Below, piece after piece: positions 44,701-54,210 of a stretch of 64,000 nt of DNA (positions are counted from its first letter, which is position 1; each line of letters starts with the position of its first letter). Position numbers and translations under genes: made by a program. The notes beneath the pieces were generated by a model. That model did not search any database. It was not told where the DNA came from and saw nothing but the letters and a program-made list of their open reading frames with translations. Origin of the DNA: Microbacterium saperdae (GTDB lineage Bacteria; Actinomycetota; Actinomycetes; Actinomycetales; Microbacteriaceae); assembly GCF_006716345.1 (NCBI RefSeq), contig NZ_VFOX01000001.1, forward strand, positions 2,046,001-2,110,000, given 5' to 3'.

Positions 44701-44712
44701 ATCCCTTCGATT

Positions 44713-45483
44713 CTAGAGCGCGCGACCCACCGCCACCGCTGCGGTGTGCTCCAGAAGAACCAGTCCCTCCACGGCGTGCTCGGCACAGACCTCATCGAAT
44801 GCCCCTCGGAACTGCGCCCTGTCCTCCCGTCCGAGCCCTCGATAGAGCATTCCCGCCGACGCCACCCCTCCTTCCGCCGATGCCCAGAGAACAGAGGGCA
44901 CGGCGCGCCAGGTCCACGACAGTTCCTCGACGCGTGCGCCCTGCCACCCGCCATCGGCCAGCATCGCCGCGAAACCCTCGCTGGTGCGTGCGAAGTCCTT
45001 GTCGGCGGGAAGCCTCTCCCCCGACGACGCGACGATGCCCGCCCTGGCGACGATGTCCATCCAGAACCAGGACGGCGATCGCACCCAGATGCTGGCGGCG
45101 AGCGGTGCGCCCGACACGGCGATGCGCGCGATCTCCCGCGCGGACGCTCTCGGATCGGGCACGTGATTGAGCACGAAGTTCGCCGTCACCGCCTCGAAGG
45201 CAGCGCTGGTGAAAGGGAGTTCCGGAAGGGCGCCGGCGACGACGCGAATCCGCGGATGCTGGCGTTCCGAGACCGCGCGCATCGTGGGCTCCGGCTCGCA
45301 CCCGGTCACGTCCCACCGTGCCCGTCGGAAGCGATCGGCGAGCTCACCGGTACCCGATCCGATGTCCAGCAGTCGACGTCCACCCGGAGCCCCGAGCGCG
45401 CTCAGGAGCGCGTCGCCGGTGCCGGCGCAGAGCGACGCATAAGAGGCGGCATACGCCTCACCGACGCCAGCCCAGGGCTTCAC
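44713..45483 (-). CDS. SAM-dependent methyltransferase (class I)
   Basis: A 256-residue methyltransferase. SAM motif I is RLLDIGSGTGELA, the acidic end of beta-2 is GCEPEP, and post-I motifs are GALPELPFTSAAFEAVTANFVLNHV. The rest is a substrate-binding lid rich in Trp. GTG 45483 overlaps the MFS stop (GTGA). A longer frame continuing upstream only reads the MFS gene out of frame. The substrate is unknown, possibly a small metabolite given the exporter next door. Confidence 0.87.
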   Translation of the reverse strand: MKPWAGVGEAYAASYASLCAGTGDALLSALGAPGGRRLLDIGSGTGELADRFRRARWDVTGCEPEPTMRAVSERQHPRIRVVAGALPELPFTSAAFEAVTANFVLNHVPDPRASAREIARIAVSGAPLAASIWVRSPSWFWMDIVARAGIVASSGERLPADKDFARTSEGFAAMLADGGWQGARVEELSWTWRAVPSVLWASAEGGVASAGMLYRGLGREDRAQFRGAFDEVCAEHAVEGLVLLEHTAAVAVGRAL

Positions 45484-46739
45484 GAGCGCGGCGACCTGGC
45501 GAGCGGCGAGAGCGCCACGATCGCGATGACGAGCACGGAGGCGGCGATGCCCAGGCCCGCGTACTGGAAGTTCGACAGCACGACCCCGGCGAGTACCGCG
45601 CCCGCCGCCGCGCACAGGCTCATCAGCGAGTCGCTGCGCCCCTGACGACGCGTCCGCAGCGCGGGTGCCGATGCCTCGGTCAACAGCGCCGCCCCGGCGA
45701 CCGTCGCCGCGCTCCAGCCCAGTCCGAGCAGGATCAGCGCCGACATCACACCCCAGGGCTGGTCGTTCGCGAAGATCGCGAAGAGCAGCGACGCCGCCGA
45801 GAGCGCCTGTCCGAGCAGCACCACGCGCAGCTTGCCCCAGCGATCCGCGAGGATGCCGAACACCGGCGACAGCGCGTACATCCCGGCGACGTGCAGCGCG
45901 ATCGTCACACCGACGAGCTGCGAGACGTCGGCCGGGGTCGCCTCCATCCCGTGCGCGCCGTGCGCCATGTGCGAGAGGTGAACGGGCGTCATGGCCATCA
46001 CCGAAGCCATCACGACGTGCGAGGCCGCGACCGCGAAGATCGCATATCGCGCCACGACAGGACGATCCGCGACCGTCTCTCCCACTGCTGCGGCCGCGGT
46101 GCGTGCGAGTCGTTGCGCCGACAGGAGCGGGTCGGGACGCAGAGCGAGCACGTAGAGCAGGAGCGCCGCGCACTGCGCCACGAAGGAGAACACGTACGAT
46201 CCGGTCTGCGGCGGCATGCCCAGCGCCTGACCGACGACCTCGCCGGGAGCCAGCAGCAGCGGACCGGCGACACCACCGATCGTGGTCGCCCAGACCACGA
46301 TCGAGAGGTCCCGTCCACGATGCACCGGAGCGGCGAGGTCGGTCGCCGCGAAGCGCGACTGCAGATTGCCTGCATTGCCCGCACCGATCATCAGGATGCC
46401 GGCGAGCAGGAGCGGGAAGATGCGCAGCGCTGCAGCGAGGATCACGACCGCGATCCCCACCAGGGCGAAGAGGTTGCCGAGAGTCAGAGCCCGGCGGCGT
46501 CCGACCTTCGCCGCGAGGCGGGCGAGAGGGATCGCGCACAGTGCCGCGCCGAGCGTCACGGATGCCGTTGCCAGACCGGACAGCGCATCGCTCCCGGAGA
46601 TGTCGGCGGCCAGCAGCGCGCCGAGAGAGACGGTCGCGCCGAAGGCGATGCCACCGAGCACCTGACCGAGCGAGAGGACCAGGACGGTGCGCCGCTGGAC
46701 GACCGCCTGCTCGGTCGCCGTCAGCGCCGCCGAGGTCAT
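45480..46739 (-). CDS. MFS transporter
   Basis: A 419-residue exporter-type MFS with twelve spans. It has an IPLARLAAKVGRRRALTLGN A motif, a His/Met-rich central loop (TPVHLSHMAHGAHGMEATP) facing the cytoplasm or pore, and a second A-like motif FGILADRWGKLRV. ATG 46739 overlaps the FAH stop by ATGA. The His/Met cluster is unusual for a drug exporter and could hint at metal or heme contact, but that is speculative. Substrate unknown. Confidence 0.88.
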   Translation of the reverse strand: MTSAALTATEQAVVQRRTVLVLSLGQVLGGIAFGATVSLGALLAADISGSDALSGLATASVTLGAALCAIPLARLAAKVGRRRALTLGNLFALVGIAVVILAAALRIFPLLLAGILMIGAGNAGNLQSRFAATDLAAPVHRGRDLSIVVWATTIGGVAGPLLLAPGEVVGQALGMPPQTGSYVFSFVAQCAALLLYVLALRPDPLLSAQRLARTAAAAVGETVADRPVVARYAIFAVAASHVVMASVMAMTPVHLSHMAHGAHGMEATPADVSQLVGVTIALHVAGMYALSPVFGILADRWGKLRVVLLGQALSAASLLFAIFANDQPWGVMSALILLGLGWSAATVAGAALLTEASAPALRTRRQGRSDSLMSLCAAAGAVLAGVVLSNFQYAGLGIAASVLVIAIVALSPLARSPRS

Positions 46740-47512
46740 GACGGACGCGGTGCGTCGCGCACGACGTTGCGCAGGATTCCCAGTCCGGTGATCTCGACCT
46801 CGACGGTGTCGCCCGCGTCGAAGGTGCCCACACCCGCCGGAGTCCCGGTGAGGATGACGTCGCCGGGGAGCAGGGTGAACACGGCGGACGCGTACTCGAT
46901 GATCGCCGGTACGGAGTGGATCATGTCGGTCAGCGGTGCCTGCTGGCGGACCTCGCCGTTCACGCGGGTCTCGACGCTCGCCGTCGTCAGATCGAAGTCC
47001 GTCTCGATCACGGGGCCGAGCGGGCAGAACGTGTCGAAGCCCTTCGCGCGCGACCACTGCCCGTCCTTGCGCTGCAGATCACGCGCCGTGACGTCGTTGC
47101 CGATCGTGTATCCCAGTACGTAGTCGAGGGCGTCGGCCGCCTTGACGTTCTTCGCGATCTTGCCGATCACGACCGCGAGCTCGCCTTCGTACTCGGTGCG
47201 CTCGGACAGCGCGGGGCGCACGATGGCATCACCCGGGCCGATCACCGAGGTGTTCGGCTTCAGGAACAGCAGCGGCTCCTCGGGCGCCACTCCCCCCATC
47301 TCGGCGGCGTGATCGTGATAGTTCTTGCCGACGCAGACGACCTTGGACCGCGGGATCACCGGAGCGAGCAGTGCCGCATCGGCGAGGGGTACACGGTCGC
47401 CCGTCGTCTCGTATCCTGCGAACAGGGGGTCCCCGGCGAGCACGACGAGGTCGCTCCCGTCGATGATTCCGTACATGATGGCGTCGTCGTGACTGAACCG
47501 GGCGATCTTCAT
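46736..47512 (-). CDS. fumarylacetoacetate hydrolase family protein
   Basis: A 258-residue FAH-fold enzyme. The hallmark VVCVGKNYHDHAAEMGG precedes the metal ligands in EYEGELAVVIGK (E-x-E) and YVLGYTIGNDVTARDLQ, then LTGTPAGVG near the end. Relatives act as acylpyruvases or oxaloacetate decarboxylases, or open aromatic-ring products. The precise substrate is not readable. It starts the operon with the MFS, methyltransferase and gltX genes, 46 bases from the ilvE terminator. Confidence 0.9.
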   Translation of the reverse strand: MKIARFSHDDAIMYGIIDGSDLVVLAGDPLFAGYETTGDRVPLADAALLAPVIPRSKVVCVGKNYHDHAAEMGGVAPEEPLLFLKPNTSVIGPGDAIVRPALSERTEYEGELAVVIGKIAKNVKAADALDYVLGYTIGNDVTARDLQRKDGQWSRAKGFDTFCPLGPVIETDFDLTTASVETRVNGEVRQQAPLTDMIHSVPAIIEYASAVFTLLPGDVILTGTPAGVGTFDAGDTVEVEITGLGILRNVVRDAPRPS

Positions 47513-47557
47513 CCGTCCAGCCTATCCAGACCGCGCGCCCTCGATACCCTTCTGCCG

Positions 47558-47603
47558 CGACGAGACCCCGCCCTGCAGACGACAGCAGGACGGGGTCTCG
47601 TCG
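47558..47603. terminator. terminator after ilvE
   Basis: A 13-bp perfect stem (47558-47570 with 47591-47603), with CCTG/CAGG pairing inside the 20-base loop. It lies 34 bases after the ilvE stop and divides leuB-ilvE from the FAH operon. Confidence 0.75.
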
Positions 47604-47636
47604 GTGAAGCGGGGTCTCGGCATCACGCCGAGAGGA

Positions 47637-48737
47637 TCAGGCGTCGAGGCGGAGGAGCCAGCCGTGCTTGTCCTCGCGGCGACCGTATTGGATGTCGGTC
47701 AGTTCCTCTCGCAGCGAGAGGGCGAGTTCGCCCAGCGGCTGCGGCTCGTCGAACCCGTCGCCCACGAGAGCGCCGATCGGGGTGACGACCGCGGCGGTGC
47801 CGCAGGCGAACACCTCCACGATGTCGCCCGAGGCGACACCGGAACGCCACTCATCGATCGAGATCGGTCGCTTCTCCACCGTGTATCCGCGATCCGCGGC
47901 GAGCTGCAGCAGCGAGTCGCGCGTGATGCCCTCCAGGATGCTGTCCGATTCGGGGGTGACCACACGGCCTTCCTTGAAGACGAAGACGACGTTCATGCCG
48001 CCGAGCTCCTCGACGTAGCGGTTCTCGTTCAGGAACACGACCTGGTCGCAGCCCTTCGCGCTCGCCTCGCTCTGTGCGAGCAGGCTCGACGCGTAGTTGC
48101 CGCCGGTCTTCGCCTTCCCCGTACCGCCCTTGCCCGCGCGGGCGTAGTCCTCGGACAGCCAGATGCGCACCGGCTTCACGCCGCCGGAGAAGTAGGCACC
48201 GGCGGGGCTGGCGATCACGTAGTACGCGACCTTCTGCGCCGCGCGGACGCCGAGGAACGCCTCCTTGGCGAACATGAACGGGCGCAGGTACAGGCTCTGG
48301 TCGGCTCCGGACGGAACCCAGCGTCCGTCGACGGCGACCAGTTCGCGCAAGGACTGGATGAAGTACTCGGTCGGCAGCTCCGGCAGCGCCAGACGTCGGG
48401 CGCTGGCCTGGAGGCGCGCGGCGTTGCGATCGGGACGGAACGTGTGGATCGAGCCGTCCTCGTGACGGTAGGCCTTGATGCCCTCGAAGATCTCCTGCGC
48501 GTAGTGCAGCACAGACGCGGCCGGGTCGAGCGGGATCGGGCCGTAGGGCTGCACCCGCGGACGATGCCATCCGCCCTTCCCGGACCAGCAGATGTCGACC
48601 ATGTGATCGGTGAACACGACGCCGAAGCCCGGGTTCTCGAGCACCTCGGCGACCCGCGCGGGCGTCGCGGCTGCAAGGTTCTTGGTCACAGCGAAATCGA
48701 GCGGCGCCACGGCCGTCTCAGCGTCGATGGTCGTCAT
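47637..48737 (-). CDS. ilvE: branched-chain amino acid aminotransferase
   Basis: A PLP fold-type IV aminotransferase for the last step of Leu, Ile and Val synthesis (366 aa). Motifs are YAQEIFEGIKAYRHEDGSIHTFRP, the PLP lysine region GKAKTGGNYASSLLAQ, and LEGITRDSLLQLAADRG. It follows leuB by 62 bases on the same strand, so they are probably cotranscribed, and a terminator lies downstream. Confidence 0.95.
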   Translation of the reverse strand: MTTIDAETAVAPLDFAVTKNLAAATPARVAEVLENPGFGVVFTDHMVDICWSGKGGWHRPRVQPYGPIPLDPAASVLHYAQEIFEGIKAYRHEDGSIHTFRPDRNAARLQASARRLALPELPTEYFIQSLRELVAVDGRWVPSGADQSLYLRPFMFAKEAFLGVRAAQKVAYYVIASPAGAYFSGGVKPVRIWLSEDYARAGKGGTGKAKTGGNYASSLLAQSEASAKGCDQVVFLNENRYVEELGGMNVVFVFKEGRVVTPESDSILEGITRDSLLQLAADRGYTVEKRPISIDEWRSGVASGDIVEVFACGTAAVVTPIGALVGDGFDEPQPLGELALSLREELTDIQYGRREDKHGWLLRLDA

Positions 48738-48799
48738 AGTCGTCTTCCATTCCTCGTGGGTGGGCGCATCGTCGCGCCGTCTCAGCCTACGCCTGCCGA

Positions 48800-49843
48800 T
48801 CAGAGGCGGGCAGTGATCGCGGAGCCGATCTCCGCGGTGGAGCGGGCACCTGTCCGGCCCGCGATGTCGGCCTCGACGGCGTCGCTGACGCGCGCCGCCT
48901 CGGCCGGGAATCCGAGGTGGTCCAGCAGCAGCGCGATCGAGAGGATCGCCGCCGTCGGGTCCGCCTTCTGCTGCCCCGCGATGTCGGGGGCCGAGCCGTG
49001 GACCGGCTCGAACATCGAGGGGAAGGTGCCGTCCGGATTGATGTTCCCGGATGCGGCCAGTCCGATGCCGCCCGTGACGGCACCGGCGAGGTCGGTCAGG
49101 ATGTCGCCGAAGAGGTTGTCGGTGACGATCACGTCGAACCGCGCGGGATCGGTGACGAGGAAGATCGTCGCCGCATCCACGTGCAGGTAGTCGACCGCGA
49201 CCTCGGGGTGCTCCGTGGCCACCTCATCGACGACGCGCTTCCAGATCGCGCCGGCATGCACGAGCACGTTGGTCTTGTGCACCAGCGTCAGCTTCTGGCG
49301 GCGGCGCGCGGCAAGCTGGAACGCGTGGCGCACGACGCGCTCCACGCCGAAGGCCGTGTTCACAGAGGTCTCGTTGGCGACCTCCTGGGGCGTTCCCACG
49401 CGGATCGCACCGCCGTTGCCGACGTACGGGCCCTCGGTACCCTCGCGCACGACGACGAAGTCGATCTCACCGGGGTTCGCGAGCGGACCCGGCGCGCCGA
49501 CGAACAGCTTCGAGGGACGCAGGTTCACGTAGTGATCCAGCGTGAACCGCAGCTTCAGCAGCAGACCGCGCTCGATGTTGGCGTCCTTCAGGCGGGGGTC
49601 GCCTGGCGTTCCGCCGACGGCTCCGAGGAGGATCGCATCCTGGGCCGTGATGGCGGCGAGGTCGTCATCGGTGAGCGTGTCGCCGGTCTCGAGGAAGCGC
49701 CCGGCGCCGAGCGAGAAGCGCGTCTTCTCGAAACGGACATCGCTGTCGGCGGTGACCGCGTCGAGCACCTTCTCCGCCTCAGCGATGACCTCGGGGCCGA
49801 TCCCGTCTCCGGGGATGACGGCCAGCTTCACGACACGCGACAT
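48800..49843 (-). CDS. leuB: 3-isopropylmalate dehydrogenase
   Basis: NAD-dependent oxidative decarboxylation in leucine synthesis (347 aa). Motifs are [35 protein letters not shown] and the metal-binding [14 protein letters not shown]. It belongs to the short actinobacterial LeuB subgroup. AAGGAGAG precedes ATG 49843. It follows a DHA2 exporter gene by 74 bases; I found no leader peptide there. leuCD lie about 27 kb away and leuA is not in view. Confidence 0.95.
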   Translation of the reverse strand: MSRVVKLAVIPGDGIGPEVIAEAEKVLDAVTADSDVRFEKTRFSLGAGRFLETGDTLTDDDLAAITAQDAILLGAVGGTPGDPRLKDANIERGLLLKLRFTLDHYVNLRPSKLFVGAPGPLANPGEIDFVVVREGTEGPYVGNGGAIRVGTPQEVANETSVNTAFGVERVVRHAFQLAARRRQKLTLVHKTNVLVHAGAIWKRVVDEVATEHPEVAVDYLHVDAATIFLVTDPARFDVIVTDNLFGDILTDLAGAVTGGIGLAASGNINPDGTFPSMFEPVHGSAPDIAGQQKADPTAAILSIALLLDHLGFPAEAARVSDAVEADIAGRTGARSTAEIGSAITARL

Positions 49844-49917
49844 GACTCTCCTTGCACCGGGATGAACCGACCCGCGTCCATGAGAGGTCGTCAGGGCCGG
49901 TCCATCCAGCGTACTGG

Positions 49918-51453
49918 TCAGTGCGAGGTGCGCGTGCGCAGTGTGACGCCCGCGATCACACCGGCGACGACGACGAGTCCGGCGCCGATCAACGAGGTCA
50001 CCATCACGCCGGAGCCGAACGCGGCGGCTGCCGCGTCCCAGAGCGCATCGCCGAGAGCTCCCGGCAACTCGTGCGCAGCAGTGTACGCACCGGCCAGCGT
50101 CTCCTTGGCGGCGTGCGCCACTTCGGCGGGAAGCCCCTCGGGCAGCACGAGTGCCCCGCGATAGAAGGCCGTGATGAGTCCACCCAGGATCGCGGTGCCG
50201 AGAACGGCTCCGAGTTCATAGGCGGTCTCGGAGACGGCACTGGCCGCGCCGGCCTTCGCCGCCGGCGCACTCGAGAGGATGAGCTCGTTCGAGATCGTCT
50301 CCGCGGCACCGATGCCGATGCCGAGCACGACGAACGCGATCACCAGGGGGGCGACGCCGTGCTCGTGCGTCGTGAAAGCCACGATCAGGTAGCCCGCCAC
50401 GGAGAAGGCGAGCCCTGCGGGCACCACCACATGCGGCGGCACACGACGCGAGATCGGTACGACGGTGAGACCGGCGACGATCATCGCGAGCATGCCCGGC
50501 ACGAGAGCCAGACCCGCCGTCATCGGCGAGAGGCCGAGCACGAGCTGCAGGTGCTGCGACACGAAGTAGAGGAAGCCGACCAGCGCGACGACGCTCAGCA
50601 GGTTCACCAGGATCGCCCCGGAGAACGACCCCCGGCGGAACAGCGCCATGTCGAGCATCGGTATCTCGGCACGCAGCTGGCGTCGCACGAACAGATATCC
50701 CATCACGAGGCCCAGCAACGCCCATCCGGCGGCCATCACACTGGGGCCGTCGACCGCGAGCGACTTGATCGCGTAGACCACGGGGATCATCGCCGCCATC
50801 GAGAGCACGATGCTGATCAGGTCGATCCGGCCCGGGTTCGGGTCGCGGCTCTCCGGCACCAGCAGGGGTGCCGCGATCAGCAGCGGGATCAGGACGGGGA
50901 CGGCGATGAGGAACACCGACCCCCACGCGAAGTGCTCGAGGAGGAAACCTCCGACGATCGGGCCGAGCGCCGAGCCTGCGGAGAACGCCGACGCCCAGAC
51001 GGCGATCGCCATCCGGCGCTGGTCACGGTTCTGGAAGATCGAGCGCAGCAGAGAGAGGGTCGACGGCATCAGCATCGCACCGAAGAAGCCAAGCAGCGCG
51101 CGGGCCGCGATCAGCAGGGCCGCCGTCGGCGCGAAAGCCGCGAGGGCGGAGACCGCCGCGAACCCGGTCGCTCCGATCAGGAGCATCTTCCTGCGGCCGA
51201 AGCGGTCGCCGAGCGTCCCCATCGTCACCAGGAGTCCGGCGAGGACCAGCGGATAGACGTCGATGATCCACAGCTGCTCGGCGCCCGAGGGCGCGAGGGC
51301 GATGGAGATCTCGGGGAGCGCGAAGCTCAGCACCGTATTGTCCACCGATACCAGGAGCACCGGCAGCATGAGGACGACCAGCGCCGCCCAGCCCCGGGCT
51401 CCGACACGGGGAGCATCCGTCTCTGTCGTCGGGATCGACGCAGTACGGGTCAT
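49918..51453 (-). CDS. MFS drug exporter (DHA2 family)
   Basis: A 511-residue fourteen-span transporter close to the QacA/SmvA type. It has [13 protein letters not shown] in TM1 (the DHA2 motif D1), [13 protein letters not shown] (motif A), and [19 protein letters not shown] in TM5 (motif C). ATG 51453 is taken as start. It is divergent from a TetR gene with a 28-bp palindrome between them, so it is almost certainly inducible by its substrates, expected to be lipophilic cations or dyes. Confidence 0.93.
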   Translation of the reverse strand: MTRTASIPTTETDAPRVGARGWAALVVLMLPVLLVSVDNTVLSFALPEISIALAPSGAEQLWIIDVYPLVLAGLLVTMGTLGDRFGRRKMLLIGATGFAAVSALAAFAPTAALLIAARALLGFFGAMLMPSTLSLLRSIFQNRDQRRMAIAVWASAFSAGSALGPIVGGFLLEHFAWGSVFLIAVPVLIPLLIAAPLLVPESRDPNPGRIDLISIVLSMAAMIPVVYAIKSLAVDGPSVMAAGWALLGLVMGYLFVRRQLRAEIPMLDMALFRRGSFSGAILVNLLSVVALVGFLYFVSQHLQLVLGLSPMTAGLALVPGMLAMIVAGLTVVPISRRVPPHVVVPAGLAFSVAGYLIVAFTTHEHGVAPLVIAFVVLGIGIGAAETISNELILSSAPAAKAGAASAVSETAYELGAVLGTAILGGLITAFYRGALVLPEGLPAEVAHAAKETLAGAYTAAHELPGALGDALWDAAAAAFGSGVMVTSLIGAGLVVVAGVIAGVTLRTRTSH

Positions 51454-51485
51454 GGAACACCTCTCAGGATCACGAGGACGATCTT

Positions 51486-51513
51486 TTACTAAACCGTCCG
51501 GATGGTATAGTAA
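51486..51513. promoter_or_regulatory. 28-bp TetR operator overlapping divergent promoters
   Basis: A palindrome centred between 51499 and 51500, core TCCGGA, with 12 of 14 positions pairing. TATAGT (51506-51511) is a plausible -10 for the tetR gene, and TTTAGT on the other strand (51494-51489 side) for the exporter, so one bound dimer pair would block both. Confidence 0.75.
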
Positions 51514-51550
51514 CAGAATCCCGTCGTCTCCCCTGTGCAGAGGACCCCGA

Positions 51551-52093
51551 ATGCCCCGACCGCCCCTGGCTCGCGAACGCGTCCTCGACGCCTTCGAAGC
51601 CATCGTCATCGCCGAGGGTGAACGCGCGGCCACCCTGGAGGCCACCGCGAAAGCAGCCGGCGTCTCCAAGGGCGGGCTCCTCTACCATTTCGGCTCGAAG
51701 GACGAACTCGAAGCGGGGATGCTCGAGCGCCTGGACGCGCTCACCACCGCCGACCTCGCACGCATGGCCGCGGCAGAGGAAGGGCCGGTGGCGTACTACG
51801 TCCGCACCTCCGTCATGGAGGATGACGCCCTCGATCGGGCGTTGATCGCGACCACGCGCCTCGCGCAGGGCGGCTCCATCCCCGCCGCAGACATGCTGCG
51901 GCACACGCGGGGACGCTGGGCGGCCGAGATCCGCCCCCACGTCCGGGACGCGGCGAGCCTCGACCTCGTGATGCTGCTCAGCGACGGGCTCTACTTCAAC
52001 AACTCGCTCGACGTGCACGGCCCCGAGCGGTTGGTTCCGCATCGTGAAGAGCTCGCCGCGCTCATCGAACTGGTGCTGCGCGCCACGTCCTGA
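51551..52093 (+). CDS. TetR family transcriptional regulator
   Basis: A 180-residue regulator. The N-terminal helix-turn-helix (RVLDAFEAIVIAEGERAATLEATAKAAGVSKGGLLYHFGSKDEL) is the canonical TetR form. The C-terminal ligand domain (DMLRHTRGRWAAEIRPHV, LLSDGLYFNNSL) is diverse. It sits opposite a DHA2 exporter and probably represses both genes at the 51486-51513 palindrome. Confidence 0.94.
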   Translation: MPRPPLARERVLDAFEAIVIAEGERAATLEATAKAAGVSKGGLLYHFGSKDELEAGMLERLDALTTADLARMAAAEEGPVAYYVRTSVMEDDALDRALIATTRLAQGGSIPAADMLRHTRGRWAAEIRPHVRDAASLDLVMLLSDGLYFNNSLDVHGPERLVPHREELAALIELVLRATS

Positions 52094-52109
52094 CCTCCCC
52101 CGGCACGCA

Positions 52110-52142
52110 GAAGAGGCGGGGGCATCACGCCCCCGCCTCTTC
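52110..52142. terminator. bidirectional terminator between tetR and serA
   Basis: A 14-bp perfect stem (52110-52123 with 52129-52142) with a 5-base loop, between convergent genes. Confidence 0.85.
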
Positions 52143-52156
52143 TCCGAATCCGTGGA

Positions 52157-53761
52157 TCAGACCTCGGTGAGCTCGATCTGACGGAACAGGTCGGCGTCGA
52201 TCGCGGCGCTGACGTCTTCCAGCAGCTCCTCCGACACCGGCGAGTCGAGCGTGAGGACGCTCAGCGCCTGCGCACCCGCGGCCTGACGCGCGATCTGCAT
52301 ACCGGCGATGTTGATCCCCGCCTCGCCGAACTTCTGGCCGTACACGGCCACGATTCCGGGGCGGTCGGTGTAGAGCATCACGACGTGGTGCTTCTCGATC
52401 GGCAGCTCGAGCGTGTGGTCGTTGATCCCGACCAGCTTCTCTGCCTGCTTCGGACCCGTGAGCGTGCCGGACACGGAGAGTTGCGAACCGTCGGACAGTG
52501 CACCGCTGAGCGTGATGACGTTGCGGTACTCGTCGCTCACATCGTCCTTGAGCAGACGCACCGCGATCCCGCGCTGCTCGGCGAGCAGCGGCGCATTGAC
52601 GTACGACACGGTTTCGCTGACGATGTTCGTGAACACGCCCTTGAGCGCCGCGAGCTTGAGCACGCTGACGTCGTACTCGTTCAGCTCGCCGTGCACCTCG
52701 ACGTCGAGGCTCGTGAGCGGCGACGTCGCCAGCGCGGCGAAGATCTGACCGAGCTTCTCGACCAGCGAGATGCCGGGGCGCACGTAGGGGTCGATGACAC
52801 CACCGGCGACGTTGACCGCATCCGGCACCAGGTCGCCCCCGAGGGCCAGACGCACGGACCGCGCGACCGAGACGCCGGCCTTCTCCTGGGCCTCTTCCGT
52901 ACTCGCGCCGAGGTGCGGCGTCACGACCACGTTCGGCAGGTCGAGCAGCGGGCGGGCCGTGCCGCCCTCGGCCGGCGGCTCCGAGGTGAAGACATCGAGA
53001 CCGGCACCGGCGATCTCGCCGGCGACCAGCGCCTCATGCAGGGCGACCTCGTCGATCAGGCCACCACGGGCGACGTTCACCACGAACGCGGTCGGCTTCA
53101 TGGCCTTGAACTGCTCCGCGCCGATCATCCCCGTCGTCTCGGGCGTCTTGGGCATGTGGATGGTGAGGAAGTCCGATTCGGCGACCAGCTCGTCGAGTGA
53201 GAGGAGCTGCACGCCGAGCTGCTGCGCGCGCGCCGACGTGACGTAGGGGTCGTACGCCACGACGCGCATGTCGAACGCCGCGAGACGTGCCGCGACGAGG
53301 GCGCCGATCCGTCCGAGGCCGACGATGCCGACGGTCTTCTCGAAGAGCTCGGCACCGGTGAAGGAGCTGCGCTTCCACTGTCCTGCGGACAGCGAGGCGT
53401 GCGCGGCGGGGATGCGGCGTGCGAGGCTCAGGATGTGTCCGACCGTGAGCTCGGCGGCCGAGACGATGTTCGAGGTCGGCGCGTTGACGACCATGACACC
53501 CGCCGCGGTCGCGGCCTTGATGTCGACGTTGTCGAGGCCGACGCCGGCGCGGGCGACGACCTTGAGCTTCGGCGCGTGCGTCAGCGCCTCCTCGTCGATG
53601 CGCGTCGCGGATCGGACCAGCACCGCATCCGCGTCGGACAGCGCGGCGAAGAGCGCCTCACGGTCGGTGCCGTCGACGTCACGGACGTCGAAATCGGGGC
53701 CCAGAGCCTCGATCGTGGCGGGAGAGAGAACTTCGGCGATGAGGACGACGGGCTTCGGCAC
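52157..53761 (-). CDS. serA: D-3-phosphoglycerate dehydrogenase (long, ACT-domain form)
   Basis: First step of serine synthesis. The 534-residue form has a substrate/NAD core (VGIVGLGRIGALVAARL, and active-site RGGLIDEVALHEAL with PHLGASTEEAQ), then the intervening domain (residues about 320-450) and a C-terminal ACT domain (HHVVMLYTDRPGIVAVYGQKF). This is the mycobacterial-type, serine-inhibited architecture. GTG 53761 is fixed by GAAGGA eight bases upstream and the VPKPVVLIAE start. It lies between two unrelated units, not in a ser operon. Confidence 0.95.
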   Translation of the reverse strand: MPKPVVLIAEVLSPATIEALGPDFDVRDVDGTDREALFAALSDADAVLVRSATRIDEEALTHAPKLKVVARAGVGLDNVDIKAATAAGVMVVNAPTSNIVSAAELTVGHILSLARRIPAAHASLSAGQWKRSSFTGAELFEKTVGIVGLGRIGALVAARLAAFDMRVVAYDPYVTSARAQQLGVQLLSLDELVAESDFLTIHMPKTPETTGMIGAEQFKAMKPTAFVVNVARGGLIDEVALHEALVAGEIAGAGLDVFTSEPPAEGGTARPLLDLPNVVVTPHLGASTEEAQEKAGVSVARSVRLALGGDLVPDAVNVAGGVIDPYVRPGISLVEKLGQIFAALATSPLTSLDVEVHGELNEYDVSVLKLAALKGVFTNIVSETVSYVNAPLLAEQRGIAVRLLKDDVSDEYRNVITLSGALSDGSQLSVSGTLTGPKQAEKLVGINDHTLELPIEKHHVVMLYTDRPGIVAVYGQKFGEAGINIAGMQIARQAAGAQALSVLTLDSPVSEELLEDVSAAIDADLFRQIELTEV

Positions 53762-53880
53762 AGAGGATCCTTCGGGGCAGCGCAGCAGGGGCCGATGCGC
53801 CGCACACCATGGGGGCGCGATCACCTCCACTGTACCGGAGCCGTCTCACCGCTCCGTGCCGTGTGACGGGGCCGAGCCCG

Positions 53881-54210
53881 CTACGAGGTCGCCAGAGTGA
53901 GGCTGTACGCGATCAGACTCATCCAGAACACCGCGACGATACCGAGGCCGGCGAGCAGCGCCAGGGCGAGCTCACCTGCCTTCCGCCGACGCCCGATGAC
54001 GTAGGCGAACGCGAACACGATCGCGGGGAAGACCACGCCGAACGAGAGCACCGCCCAGCCGCCGCCGCTCAGTCCGCCCTGAGCCATCGCGATCAGATGC
54101 GCGACCGCATTCCAGACCGCGTAGGCATAGAAGAGTCCGGCCAGGCCCAGGACCAGTCCGACCAGCCAGCCCGGAGACGCGGCGGTGCGTGGGCTCTGTG
54201 TTCCGCTCAT
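53881..54210 (-). CDS. hypothetical three-span membrane protein
   Basis: A 109-residue protein with spans at about 15-35 (WLVGLVLGLAGLFYAYAVW), 50-70 and 83-103. I recognise no family. Its ATG overlaps the stop of the preceding gene, so the two membrane proteins are made together and may form a complex. There is no signal-peptidase motif. Its 3' end lies 119 bases before the serA start on the same strand. Confidence 0.72.
   Translation of the reverse strand: MSGTQSPRTAASPGWLVGLVLGLAGLFYAYAVWNAVAHLIAMAQGGLSGGGWAVLSFGVVFPAIVFAFAYVIGRRRKAGELALALLAGLGIVAVFWMSLIAYSLTLATS

Noticed and set aside
44713..46833. 706-codon frame suggesting an MFS-methyltransferase fusion
   Set aside because: Upstream of 45483 the frame reads the MFS gene out of frame and encodes Arg/Gly-rich nonsense. 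The methyltransferase starts at the GTG that overlaps the MFS stop.
49844..49917. Leader peptide upstream of leuB
   Set aside because: The only short ATG frames encode four or so residues, or run into the leuB ribosome site, and none has consecutive branched-chain codons.
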